Positions 9,475-18,900 of a stretch of 52,419 nt of DNA are shown here, one piece after another. Each line of letters begins with the position of its first letter. Within the stretch, counting starts at the first letter, position 1. The notes under the pieces were generated by a model, which was not told the DNA's origin, searched no databases, and saw only the letters and a list, made by a program, of their open reading frames with translations. The translations under genes were made by a program, and so were the position numbers. Source of the stretch: an uncultured Eubacterium sp. (lineage in GTDB: Bacteria; Bacillota; Clostridia; Lachnospirales; Lachnospiraceae); assembly GCA_934338065.1 (NCBI GenBank), contig CAKRGX010000015.1:1-52419 (forward strand). The letters run 5' to 3'.

Positions 9475-11568
9475 TTATACTTCAGGAACATCTTTTATAC
9501 TAAAACTAATACGTCCCATCTTATCTTTACCAAGGCAGATAACTTTTACCTTATCGCCAAGCGTAAGTTCATCTTCTACATGATTGATACGCTGCTTTGC
9601 AATATTAGAAATATGAACCATTCCTTCTTTTCCAGGGGCGAATTCAATAAAGGCACCAAACTCTTTAATGCTGACTACCTCACCTTCTAATATCTGACCT
9701 TTCTCAAAATCTGTGACAATGATCTGAATCAGACGGATTGCCTCATCCATCGCAGCCTTGTCTGTACCGCAGACAGATACGGCGCCATCATCTGTTATAT
9801 CAATCTTCACGCCGGTTCTTTCGATCAATTCATTAATTGTTTTACCTCTTTGACCAACAACATCACCAATCTTAGATGGATCAATCATGATCTGTTTGAT
9901 CTTCGGAGCATACTCACTTACTTCTTTACGAGGTTCACTGATTGCCTTCAGCATAACCTCATCCAGAATATAAAGCCTTGCCTCTTTGGTACGATAAATA
10001 GCCTGTTCAACAATTTCTCTTGTAAGACCATGAATTTTAATATCCATCTGAATTGCTGTAATACCTTTATGTGTACCGGCAACTTTAAAGTCCATATCTC
10101 CAAAGAAATCTTCCAATCCCTGAATATCCGTCAGAATAAGATAATCATCATCGGTATCTCCTGTAACTAATCCAACTGAAATACCTGCAACTGGTGCTTT
10201 AATAGGAACTCCGGCTGCCATGAGAGATAAGGTAGAAGCGCATATACTTCCCTGTGACGTAGATCCGTTTGACTCTAAAATCTCAGAGACTGTACGAATC
10301 GTATAAGGGAATTCTTCTTCACTAGGAATTACAGGAATCAACGCTCTCTCCGCCAAAGCCCCATGTCCGATTTCACGTCGTCCCGGTCCACGAGATGGTC
10401 TGGTCTCACCAACAGACCATGATGGGAAGTTATAATGATGAATATATCGCTTGCTTGTCTTGTTCTCGTCCAAGCCGTCTAACTTCTGCTTTTCAGATAA
10501 TGGAGCTAATGTTGTAATGTTTAACACCTGTGTCTGACCGCGTGAGAACAATCCGGAACCATGAACAGTTGGCAAAACATCAACTTCTGCATGAAGAGGA
10601 CGAATCTGCTTAATCTCACGGCCATCCGGACGTTTGTGATCTTTCAGAATCATTTTACGAACTGTCACTTTCTGGAATTTATAAACAGCCTCATCAATAA
10701 ATGCGATCCAGTCTTCATGCTCCTGTGCATAACGCTCCTCTAACTGATCTTTAATCTTGCGGATATTTTCTTCACGGACCTGTTTCACATCAGTAAATAC
10801 AGCTTCTTCCATAGCTTCCGGTGTAATAAAGCTAACCATATCATCCCACATTTCCTGTGGAATTTCAAAATGCTCGTACTCATGCTTTTCTTTTCCACAT
10901 TCAGCAACGATCTTGTCGAAAAATTCAATAATCTGTCCGTTAATCTCATGAGCGCCATAAATAGCCTTTATCATCGTGTCTTCATCCACTTCATTTGCAC
11001 CGGCCTCAATCATGATTACCTTGTCTCTTGTTGAAGCAACGGTCAGAGAAAGGTCTGACACCTGACGCTGCGCGCTTGTCGGATTGTAGACAAGTTCACC
11101 GTCTACCAGACCAACCTGTGTTGCAGCCGTCGGACCATCAAATGGAATATCTGAAATACATGTTGCTAACGCAGACCCCAGCATTGCAACCAGTTCAGGA
11201 GCACAATCCTGATCAACATCCATAACAACATTTTCCAAAGTAACATCATTGCGATAATCTTTTGGGAATAATGGACGCATTGGGCGGTCAATAACACGAC
11301 AGGTAAGAATAGAATTATCACTTGGTTTTCCCTCCCGTCTTGTAAATCCACCTGGGATACGTCCTACTGAATACATTTTTTCATGATATTCTACACTCAA
11401 AGGGAAGAAATCAATTCCTTCTCTTGGCTTTTCTGAAGCCGTTGCAGTTGAAAGAACTACGGTGTTTCCATAACGCATAAAAGCAGCACCATTTGCCTGT
11501 GCAGCCACACGTCCAATATCAACCGACAATGTACGTCCGGCTAGTTCCATAGTAAATGTCTTATACAT
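9475..11568 (-). CDS. pnp: Polyribonucleotide nucleotidyltransferase (PNPase)
   Basis: Phosphorolytic 3'-5' exoribonuclease of the cytosolic RNA decay machinery. 697 residues from the ATG at 11568, chosen because of GGAG eight bases upstream; the longer reading to 11619 runs through the leader hairpin. Domain order: first RNase PH domain (about 1-215), alpha-helical linker, second RNase PH domain (about 310-540, with 'FPSWSVGETRPSRGPGRREI'), KH domain ('PSKIGDVVGQRGKTINEL', about 550-610) and S1 domain ('GKEGMVHISNIAKQRI', 620-690). In most bacteria pnp follows rpsO directly. Here a GH97 and a NUDIX gene lie between them and pnp has its own promoter and a structured leader, so its control is independent of rpsO. 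Confidence 0.98.
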   Translation of the reverse strand: MYKTFTMELAGRTLSVDIGRVAAQANGAAFMRYGNTVVLSTATASEKPREGIDFFPLSVEYHEKMYSVGRIPGGFTRREGKPSDNSILTCRVIDRPMRPLFPKDYRNDVTLENVVMDVDQDCAPELVAMLGSALATCISDIPFDGPTAATQVGLVDGELVYNPTSAQRQVSDLSLTVASTRDKVIMIEAGANEVDEDTMIKAIYGAHEINGQIIEFFDKIVAECGKEKHEYEHFEIPQEMWDDMVSFITPEAMEEAVFTDVKQVREENIRKIKDQLEERYAQEHEDWIAFIDEAVYKFQKVTVRKMILKDHKRPDGREIKQIRPLHAEVDVLPTVHGSGLFSRGQTQVLNITTLAPLSEKQKLDGLDENKTSKRYIHHYNFPSWSVGETRPSRGPGRREIGHGALAERALIPVIPSEEEFPYTIRTVSEILESNGSTSQGSICASTLSLMAAGVPIKAPVAGISVGLVTGDTDDDYLILTDIQGLEDFFGDMDFKVAGTHKGITAIQMDIKIHGLTREIVEQAIYRTKEARLYILDEVMLKAISEPRKEVSEYAPKIKQIMIDPSKIGDVVGQRGKTINELIERTGVKIDITDDGAVSVCGTDKAAMDEAIRLIQIIVTDFEKGQILEGEVVSIKEFGAFIEFAPGKEGMVHISNIAKQRINHVEDELTLGDKVKVICLGKDKMGRISFSIKDVPEV

Positions 11569-11592
11569 ATTATTTTCTCCTTTATTTTTTTC

Positions 11593-11660
11593 GGAGACAC
11601 CGAAACATCTGAAAAACACACGCTTTTCATATGCTTTTCAGAGGTCTCGGTTCGGTCTCC
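11593..11660 (-). promoter_or_regulatory. Long stem-loop in the pnp leader
   Basis: On the minus strand GGAGAC at 11655-11660 pairs with GTCTCC at 11593-11598. Further blocks CGAA and TCTGAAAA pair inward to give an interrupted stem of roughly 25 bp. It starts about 13 bases from the predicted transcript end and is followed by an A-rich stretch and the GGAG site, not by T residues. It is therefore not a terminator. In Escherichia coli a pnp leader stem is cut by RNase III and mediates autoregulation; a similar role here is inference. Confidence 0.7.
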
Positions 11661-11679
11661 ATATTTCACATACTTTTTA

Positions 11680-11708
11680 ATTATACACGAATCCTTGCAA
11701 AAATGCAA
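11680..11708 (-). promoter_or_regulatory. Promoter of pnp
   Basis: TTGCAT (11703-11708), a 17-base spacer and TATAAT (11680-11685). Predicted transcript start is near 11673, giving a leader of about 105 bases that contains the long stem-loop. Confidence 0.8.
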
Positions 11709-11773
11709 ATAGAAAAAGAAGCTCAATCTGCACCACAGGAAAACTCCTTCACAAACCGAACTTCTTTTTCTAT
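11709..11773 (-). terminator. Inverted repeat downstream of the GH97 gene, probable terminator
   Basis: A perfect 13-base inverted repeat (11709-11721 with 11761-11773) closes a loop of 39 bases. On the minus strand its distal arm is T-rich (CTTCTTTTTCTAT). It lies between the GH97 stop (11823) and the pnp -35 box, which begins at the very next base. The long loop makes this weaker than a textbook terminator. Confidence 0.5.
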
Positions 11774-11822
11774 CTGAGAGCTATTCTGTAAAGACGGCCC
11801 TCTTCTTATGATTCTCTCATTA

Positions 11823-14800
11823 TCATTTAACCTTTACTGCTTTGCTCTTTGTCCATGCACTGTAAGATTTTGCTTTATTATTGATACAATACGCACGTAC
11901 ACGAACATAATACTTCTTTTTCGACTTCAACTTTTTGATTGTCACCGAAGTCTTTTTCGTAGAAATAGTTTTTGCTTTTTTAAATTTCTTATTCAAAGAA
12001 TAGGAAACCTGATAACCCTCTGCATTTTTGGCTTTTGCAAAAGTAACCAAAACCTGTTTCTTCTTTTTACTCTTTGCTTTTAATCCCTTCACTTTAGCTG
12101 CTTTTACCGTCTTTTTTACTTTCAGACTATTTAATACGTTTACATTTGTATTATTATTCGCTGCAAAAGTAGTCGGTGCCGGTGTCTGTGTTACCACAGG
12201 ACTTACTGATGGCACTGGTGTCTGCGTAGGTGCTGCTGTCGCAGTTGGCACCGGTGTAGGAGTTGCTTCCGGATAATCCAGATATAATTCCGGATAGTCC
12301 GTTGCCGTCTTTGGTGCTGTGCCGTCTTCTACTTTATTTTTTGAAATAGCAATACGATCAAGTCCCGGACCTGTTGTAGACGCATTGTAAATATATAGCG
12401 TGTTCATACCCTTATCAAGGTAAACTTTGGTTGACTTGCAGCCTACTGCTGTGTTATTACCATTAATACCAACAAGATCACTAACCTCTACTGACTCGTA
12501 TTGATTAACACGGACACTAAGTTTCTTTTTGGTTGCACTAACTACATAAAGTTTGAGATCATACATACCCGCTTCCGGTGCCTCAATCTTTTCAAACTTA
12601 ACACGGTTGTTAGCACCACGGATCTTCTCAATATAAGCCTTGTTAGAAACATACTGCGCATTTTTTGGCTTTTTATTCGTTTCGCCAAGGTTTGCGTTTT
12701 CTGCTTCAAAATAGTTATAATTATCGTAAGAGGTTAACCTCAGATCATCTTTCTTGCTGAAGATAACAGCCGCACCACCATTTTTCTTCATTGCTAAAGT
12801 AAGTTTATCTTTTGATGTAACTTCTTTTTTCTCCATCTGAATATTGGAGTTATCCGCATTATCGGTGTAAACATATGCATAATATTTTGTGTCAGGATCC
12901 AGGAATGAAAGATCTGCTTCATAATTATTTTCTGCAGCAGTCATAGCACCAAGATACCAGCGGTCTCCGCTCTTTCTTGCACGGATTGCAGCCTTGCGTG
13001 GCTCAGACCCTGCCAAAAGCACGGATTCATCCCAGGAAGCCGGAATATCAGTCAGGAATGACAAACCACCATAGCCCGGATATACATGACAGGAATGTGC
13101 CAGTGTCTGCATCGCAGATTCGTAAACAACTGTCATGCCAAGCATAAATGCATTTGTCGCTTTACAATTTTTCACACTCATTCCTACCGGAGTAAACTCC
13201 ATAGAACCAATCACATTACGCGTATAAGGCAAGGTAAGAAGTGTCTCAACCGGAGAGCCTGATCCCCATTTGAAATATTCACTTCCCTGAACAGCTTCAC
13301 TGGACAAAATATTAGGGAATGTCCTGTTTTCACCGTTTGGATCTGTACAGCCATGATAATTTAATACCAGCTTATGTTTTGCTGCGATAGAAGCAATATT
13401 ATACATATCCTTCATTGCCCACTGGCTGTCACTTTCCAGATAATCTACCTTAACACCTTTGATACCAAGGCTTTCACACCATGCAAACTCTTTTTCAATA
13501 ATTTCCGGATTATCCAGATCGACACGATGTGCATTGTCACGTTTCTTAACACCATACCAAACAAGGATTCCTACATTTCGTTCATTCGCGTAGGCACACA
13601 ATTTTTTTAATTTTTCTTCATAGTCAAGATTTCCGGAACTGTCTTTCCAGTTCTCCCATCCAAAATCAACCAGACAGTACTTTTGTCCTGTTTCTTTTGC
13701 ATAATCAATATAATCATATAAAGATTCATATTCAATCGGGTCACCTGTCGACCACCAGGACCAGGAAGCAGTTCCTGGTTCTACCCAGCTAAAATCACCT
13801 TCTGCAGCCGGGTTCAGATCAGAAATCAGAGAACTATTGGTCAGATCGTTCAGATTATCTGTCATAACACATACACGCCACGGTGTATGGAATTCGTTTG
13901 TCATCTTCACGCTCTTGATCTGTTCATGCTTTGCTTCAAATGTTTTGCCGACATATGCCGGATCATTTTCCTGTACCAGATAGGTACCAAACTTAACTTT
14001 ATAAGCTGCACTGTTTTTGCTTGTATGGAAAATAGATGCACAATATGGTTCTTTTTCATTATAAACATTAGCCTCTGACAACAACATGTAACAGCTGCCG
14101 TTTCCGTTTGGCACTTCAGAAAGAATTGCCGGAGGCACATCGGATTCTGCACTCTTTACAGCATTCATTGTCTTTGTTGAATATGAGCCAGGCTCATAAG
14201 TTGCACTATACCAATCGGCATTCCAGACTCTTCCATCCATTGGAAATTCAAAGGAACTTTCCTCACTTGTAATCTCAGTCACTTCATCTGTCTTGGTTGT
14301 ATCCGCATCTACTACATAGCGGAAACCAATTCCATCTTCAAAGATCCGGAAGATAACCTGCATCTTCGCATTATTTTTTTTGGTGACAAAAGACATTTCC
14401 TGATACTCTTTATTAACATGTTTTTTGCTTCCCTGATACCAGTCATACTCTTCTTTACCTTTTTTGAGTTCAACTGATGTTTCATCCAGTTCAAGGCCGG
14501 TAGACAAATTTTCCTTCGTTGTTACCATTCCCAAAGGAGAACATTTCAATGTAACATGTCCATTGCGATAAGCCGAATAAAAATACGCTCCCTCTTTATT
14601 CTTCCAGACACGTACTTCAATCTTTCCATCAACAGATTTTGCTCTACACTGTGTGATTTCTGTCAACCCATCAGCCCCATCATCCTCATTTGCTGATGCT
14701 GTCATCAGATTTGCTGATTTGGTAACTGTTACTGCATTCGCTGTTTTTCCTATATCTGCATGACATACCGAAACCACAAGGGACGTTGCAAGCATAACAG

Positions 14801-14828
14801 CAGCAAATCGCTTCAAATGTTTTATCAT
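11823..14828 (-). CDS. Secreted GH97 glycoside hydrolase with C-terminal Fn3-like domain
   Basis: 1001 residues, exported: N-terminal 'MIKHLKRFAAVMLATSLVV' is a signal peptide. Then come the GH97 N-terminal beta-domain (about 60-330), the catalytic barrel (about 345-640; 'CLVDFGWENW', 'GIKGVKVDYLESDSQ', 'LNYHGCTDPNGENRTFPN', 'SSEAVQGSEYFKW'), a GH97 C-terminal region, and a carbohydrate-binding-like domain (about 730-860). A Pro/Thr linker with repeated TPVP/TQTP follows, and a lysine-rich Fn3-like domain ends the protein. GH97 enzymes cleave alpha-glucosides (inverting) or alpha-galactosides (retaining). The Asp in 'KVDY' could be the nucleophile of the retaining type, which I offer as tentative. 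The family is best known in Bacteroidetes, so transfer is possible. GGAGG precedes the start at good spacing. It interrupts the usual rpsO-pnp neighbourhood. Confidence 0.92.
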   Translation of the reverse strand: MIKHLKRFAAVMLATSLVVSVCHADIGKTANAVTVTKSANLMTASANEDDGADGLTEITQCRAKSVDGKIEVRVWKNKEGAYFYSAYRNGHVTLKCSPLGMVTTKENLSTGLELDETSVELKKGKEEYDWYQGSKKHVNKEYQEMSFVTKKNNAKMQVIFRIFEDGIGFRYVVDADTTKTDEVTEITSEESSFEFPMDGRVWNADWYSATYEPGSYSTKTMNAVKSAESDVPPAILSEVPNGNGSCYMLLSEANVYNEKEPYCASIFHTSKNSAAYKVKFGTYLVQENDPAYVGKTFEAKHEQIKSVKMTNEFHTPWRVCVMTDNLNDLTNSSLISDLNPAAEGDFSWVEPGTASWSWWSTGDPIEYESLYDYIDYAKETGQKYCLVDFGWENWKDSSGNLDYEEKLKKLCAYANERNVGILVWYGVKKRDNAHRVDLDNPEIIEKEFAWCESLGIKGVKVDYLESDSQWAMKDMYNIASIAAKHKLVLNYHGCTDPNGENRTFPNILSSEAVQGSEYFKWGSGSPVETLLTLPYTRNVIGSMEFTPVGMSVKNCKATNAFMLGMTVVYESAMQTLAHSCHVYPGYGGLSFLTDIPASWDESVLLAGSEPRKAAIRARKSGDRWYLGAMTAAENNYEADLSFLDPDTKYYAYVYTDNADNSNIQMEKKEVTSKDKLTLAMKKNGGAAVIFSKKDDLRLTSYDNYNYFEAENANLGETNKKPKNAQYVSNKAYIEKIRGANNRVKFEKIEAPEAGMYDLKLYVVSATKKKLSVRVNQYESVEVSDLVGINGNNTAVGCKSTKVYLDKGMNTLYIYNASTTGPGLDRIAISKNKVEDGTAPKTATDYPELYLDYPEATPTPVPTATAAPTQTPVPSVSPVVTQTPAPTTFAANNNTNVNVLNSLKVKKTVKAAKVKGLKAKSKKKKQVLVTFAKAKNAEGYQVSYSLNKKFKKAKTISTKKTSVTIKKLKSKKKYYVRVRAYCINNKAKSYSAWTKSKAVKVK

Positions 14829-14843
14829 AACTTATACCTCCAT

Positions 14844-14873
14844 ATTTATTGTTATTCAATTTTAACAATAAAT
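14844..14873. repeat. Inverted repeat just upstream of the GH97 ribosome binding site
   Basis: Perfect 11-base arms (14844-14854 and 14863-14873) with an 8-base spacer, all A/T-rich. It could be an operator for a repressor or a leader hairpin in front of the GGAGG site at about 14837-14841. Confidence 0.5.
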
Positions 14874-14895
14874 CGCAGATATATAAATGTTTTTT

Positions 14896-14924
14896 TGTGA
14901 TAATTATATGTAAAAATGTGATAA
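14896..14924 (-). repeat. Direct repeat TTATCACA x2 upstream of the GH97 gene
   Basis: Two identical octamers (14917-14924 and 14896-14903 on the minus strand) are spaced 21 bases apart start to start, two helical turns. They flank a TATAAT-like hexamer. Such spacing suits a dimeric transcription factor binding one face of the DNA. Confidence 0.45.
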
Positions 14925-14958
14925 CGTAACCTTAATATGCCATATCACTATGACCTTA

Positions 14959-15417
14959 TCATCTATTGACCGGGTAACTAACAGCATCATCCGGCCAGGT
15001 TAATACTTCATCATGAAATTCTGGTATTCTCATCAAACCTGAGCTGCACAGATACGCGCGGTCACGCTCTGCTATTTCATGGAGGGCAAGCCACTTTACG
15101 CCCCGGATCGTCTGCTCATCAACGGATAGCTCCGGGTCAATCCCTTTTATTGGAACAGCATCTTCCGGTACATCAACCAAAAAGGAATAAATACGGCTTT
15201 CCCCATCTGCCTTATATTCAATCGTGAGAGGACGAAGGATTTTTCCCTTAACTCCCGCCTCTTCTTCTAATTCACGAAGGGCTGCCTCCTCTGGCGTTTC
15301 TCCTTCTTCAATACCGCCACCTGGAAGATTATAAAAATTACGCCCTCTAAAAATATGTTCTACCAATAAAATCTTTCCTTCGCGGCAAACAAATGCCTGG
15401 CTTCGATCTCTTTTCAT
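14959..15417 (-). CDS. NUDIX hydrolase
   Basis: 152 residues. A complete Nudix box is present, with pattern GX5EX7REUXEEXGU: it begins 'GGGIEEGETPEEAALRELEE' and continues 'EAGV'. It would bind Mg2+ and cleave a nucleoside diphosphate linked to some group X. The substrate cannot be deduced; 'AFVCREGKILLVEH' at the N-terminus is typical of small MutT/ADP-ribose pyrophosphatase-like members. I chose the ATG at 15417, which has GGGGA six bases upstream, over the one at 15429, which has no ribosome binding site. It lies after the rpsO terminator and ahead of the GH97 regulatory region, so it may be a solitary gene with low expression. Confidence 0.85.
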   Translation of the reverse strand: MKRDRSQAFVCREGKILLVEHIFRGRNFYNLPGGGIEEGETPEEAALRELEEEAGVKGKILRPLTIEYKADGESRIYSFLVDVPEDAVPIKGIDPELSVDEQTIRGVKWLALHEIAERDRAYLCSSGLMRIPEFHDEVLTWPDDAVSYPVNR

Positions 15418-15466
15418 ATAAATCCCCATTCTGCAGACGCTTTGCGTCGCACGATTTTTCTGATAT

Positions 15467-15502
15467 ACAAAAGAGTGCCTTCGTAATTGCTTACGAAAGC
15501 AC
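15467..15502 (-). terminator. Intrinsic terminator of rpsO
   Basis: A 12-bp stem (15491-15502 with 15475-15486, one G-U pair) has a GCAA tetraloop and is followed on the minus strand by TCTTTTGT. It starts 14 bases after the rpsO stop. Confidence 0.9.
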
Positions 15503-15516
15503 CCGGCTTACTCATA

Positions 15517-15783
15517 TTATCTACGCAAACCTAATTTCTCGATCAATGCACGATAGCCCTCAAGATCTGTCTTTTTCAGGTAATCAAGCAGACCTCTTCT
15601 CTTACCGATCATTTTGTACATACCGCGTCGGGAATGATGATCTTTCTTGTTGTCTTTCAAATGCTCTGTAAGAGTATTAATTCTCTCTGTCAAAAGTGCC
15701 ACCTGAACTTCCGGTGAACCCGTATCATTCGGTGTTCTTCCATAAGCAGCAATGATTTCTTTTTTCTTTTCTGTTGTCATCAT
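15517..15783 (-). CDS. rpsO: 30S ribosomal protein S15
   Basis: Primary 16S rRNA-binding protein of the small-subunit platform. 88 residues, the normal size, with the conserved '[22 protein letters not shown]' split into helices and '[26 protein letters not shown]' (the rRNA contact region). Two adjacent ATG codons occur (15783 and 15780). I give the outer one, 10 bases after GGAGG. The open frame extends upstream to 15867, but that part covers the promoter-proximal leader. The gene is monocistronic by its own promoter and terminator, unlike the common rpsO-pnp arrangement. Confidence 0.97.
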   Translation of the reverse strand: MMTTEKKKEIIAAYGRTPNDTGSPEVQVALLTERINTLTEHLKDNKKDHHSRRGMYKMIGKRRGLLDYLKKTDLEGYRALIEKLGLRR

Positions 15784-15877
15784 AATAGATGTACCTCCAT
15801 ATATTTTTTTGCACCAATTACTCAGATATGGTCGGAGTTGTCCAAAGTCCGGGTAATGGTAAACCATTAACTTCTGT

Positions 15878-15906
15878 ATCTTATCATAAATAAGTTTATT
15901 TGTAAA
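15878..15906 (-). promoter_or_regulatory. Promoter of rpsO and structured leader
   Basis: TTTACA (15901-15906), a 17-base spacer and TAAGAT (15878-15883). The leader of about 88 bases contains the hairpin TAATGG-TTTA-CCATTA at about 15853-15868. S15 represses its own translation through leader structures in several bacteria; such control here is possible but not shown. Confidence 0.6.
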
Positions 15907-15948
15907 TATCCAATCTTCATGAAATTTACAAATTTACAAATACATTTT

Positions 15949-18900
15949 TTAATAATTATCAATTGTGGCGATATCAACCAGTGTGAGTTCACTCTTTTCT
16001 GCATCTTCCAACGCAGTCAGCAAAGCATTTGCCGTGTCAAGGGACGTAAGACAAGTCACTCCTGTTTCGATGGAAGTACGACGGATCAGAAAGCCATCAT
16101 GAGAATGTTCACCCTGTTTTGGAATATCAATAACCAGATCAATCTCATGTCCAAGCAGCAGATCCATTAAGGTTGGTGATTCCTGCTCAATCTTATTAAC
16201 ACCGATAACTTCCACGCCCTGTTCTGCCAGGAATTTTGCCGTTCCACGTGTCGCATAGATTTCATAGCCTAGAGCTTTAAAACGTTTTGCTACGGAAACA
16301 GCTTCTTCTTTCGCATTATTATTTACTGTCAGGATCATCTTCTTGTACTTAGGAAGATTGATACCTGCTCCCATAAATGCCTTATGAAGCGCCTCATTGA
16401 ATGTCTTTGCAATACCAAGGCATTCTCCCGTTGACTTCATCTCAGGTCCAAGACTGATCTCCGCCCCACGAAGTTTTTCAAAAGAGAATACCGGCATCTT
16501 AATAGCAATGTAATCGGATTTGCGTGCCAGCCCCGGTGTATACCCCATATCTGTTATCTTCTCACCTAAGATAACACGGGAAGCCAGTTTAACAATTGGG
16601 ATTCCTGTTACTTTGCTGATATATGGAACGGTACGCGAAGAACGAGGATTTACTTCGATCACATATACCTCATCATGATATACGATGAACTGGATATTGA
16701 TTAATCCCACTACATGTAACGACTTCGCGAGTTTTGCTGTATAGTCTACTAACACTTCCTGGACTTCCGGTTTGATACTCATGGCCGGATAAACAGAAAT
16801 ACTGTCACCGGAATGGATACCGGCACGCTCAACATGTTCCATAATACCCGGTATGAGAATATCTTCTCCATCACATACCGCATCAACTTCTACTTCTTTA
16901 CCCATTAAATATTTGTCAACAAGGATTGGATGCTCCTGTACATGCCGGTTAATGATCGACATGAATTCCCTTATATCATCATCGTTGATTGCAATCTGCA
17001 TTCCCTGCCCACCTAAAACGTACGATGGCCGAACAAGTACCGGATAGCCAAGTTCATTTGCTGCCTCCAATGCTTCTTCCGTTGTAAATACAGTCTTTCC
17101 AGCCGGTCTTGGAATCTTACACTGTTCTAATATTTCATCAAACAGCTCTCTATCCTCTGCCGCATCTACGTTTTCGGCACTTGTCCCTAAGATTGGCACA
17201 CCCATCTTCAGAAGGGCTTCTGTAAGTTTGATTGCTGTCTGTCCACCGAACTGGACAACAGCTCCATCCGGTTTTTCCAAATCTACAATATTTTCAACAT
17301 CTTCCGGTGTCAATGGTTCAAAATATAATTTGTCAGCAACGTCAAAGTCCGTACTAACCGTTTCGGGATTGTTATTAATAATGATTGTCTCGTAACCACT
17401 CTGAGCCAGAGACCATACACTATGCACAGAACAAAAGTCAAATTCAATTCCCTGGCCAATCCGGATCGGCCCTGATCCAAGTACCATGATTTTCTTTTTC
17501 CCGGTATCTATATCTCCAGCCTCTGTTTCACTGCCAAACACACTGTAATAATATGGTGTACTTGCCTCAAACTCTGCCGCACAGGTATCAACCATTTTAA
17601 AAGAAGCAGTAATCCCATGGTCAAGTCTCAATTGACGAATCTGTTCTTCTGTTTTTCCTGTGTACCGAGCAATGAGCTTATCCGGGAATTCCATACGTTT
17701 CGCCTCTGCCAGGATTTCAGGTGTAAGTTCTCCGGTTTTTAAGATATTTTCCATCTCTACCAGATGGGCAATCTTGTCAATAAACCAATGATCAATCTTA
17801 GTAATGTCATGAATTTCGTCGTAAGAGGCACCTTTTCTTAAGAGTTCCGCTATGATGAAAATACGTCTGTCATCAACAATATGAACTCTCTCCAGCAGTT
17901 CTTCTTTAGAACGGTCCGTATACCGGCCAATGTCCAAGCTGTCGATATGTTGTTCAAGCGAACGAAGCGCCTTCATCAGAGCCCCCTCGAAGTTATCACA
18001 GATGCTCATAACCTCACCGGTTGCCTTCATCTGTGTCGTCAGTGTTCTCTTCGCTTTGATAAATTTATCAAATGGCAGACGCGGAATCTTAACTACACAA
18101 TAATCCAATGCCGGTTCAAAACTGGCAAATGTTTTCTTTGTAATAGCATTAGGTATTTCATCCAATGTATACCCCAAAGCAATCTTCGCAGCCACTTTAG
18201 CAATCGGATATCCGGTTGCCTTAGATGCCAGAGCAGATGAACGGCTTACTCTTGGATTTACTTCAATAACGCAGTATTCAAAACTCTCCGGATGTAAAGC
18301 AAACTGTACATTACAGCCACCTGTGATACCTAATTCCGTAATAATATTAAGAGCTGAAGAACGAAGCATCTGATATTCTTTGTCCCCCAGTGTCTGGGAT
18401 GGAGCAACAACAATACTGTCCCCGGTATGAACACCAACAGGATCGATATTTTCCATATTGCAGACCGTAATGCAGTTACCGTTCGCATCACGCATTACTT
18501 CATACTCAATTTCTTTCCAGCCGGCAATGCAGCGCTCAATAAGACATTGTCCCACACGGCTGAGACGAAGACCATTCGAACAAATATCATGTAATTCTTC
18601 TTCGTTATGGGCAATACCACCGCCACTTCCGCCCAATGTATAAGCCGGTCGAATAACAACCGGATAACCTATTTTTTCAGCAAAAGCGATTGCATCTTCC
18701 ACATCCTCAACGACAATGCTGGCTGCGATCGGTTCATTGATCTTTTCCATTGTTTCCTTAAATTCAAGCCGGTCTTCTGCCTTTTTAATCGTCTGGGCAG
18801 TAGTACCAATAAGTCGGACATTTTCTTTTTTCAGGAAACCGGATTCTTCAAGTTCCATCGCAATATTTAATGCAGCCTGACCGCCAAGTGTAGGAAGAAT

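Noticed and set aside
14896..14924. CRP-type site before the GH97 gene
   Set aside because: The repeats are direct, not the inverted TGTGA-N6-TCACA of CRP sites.
17881..18240. 119-codon plus-strand frame inside carB
   Set aside because: Antisense shadow of a conserved ATP-grasp region, without ribosome binding site or recognisable motifs.
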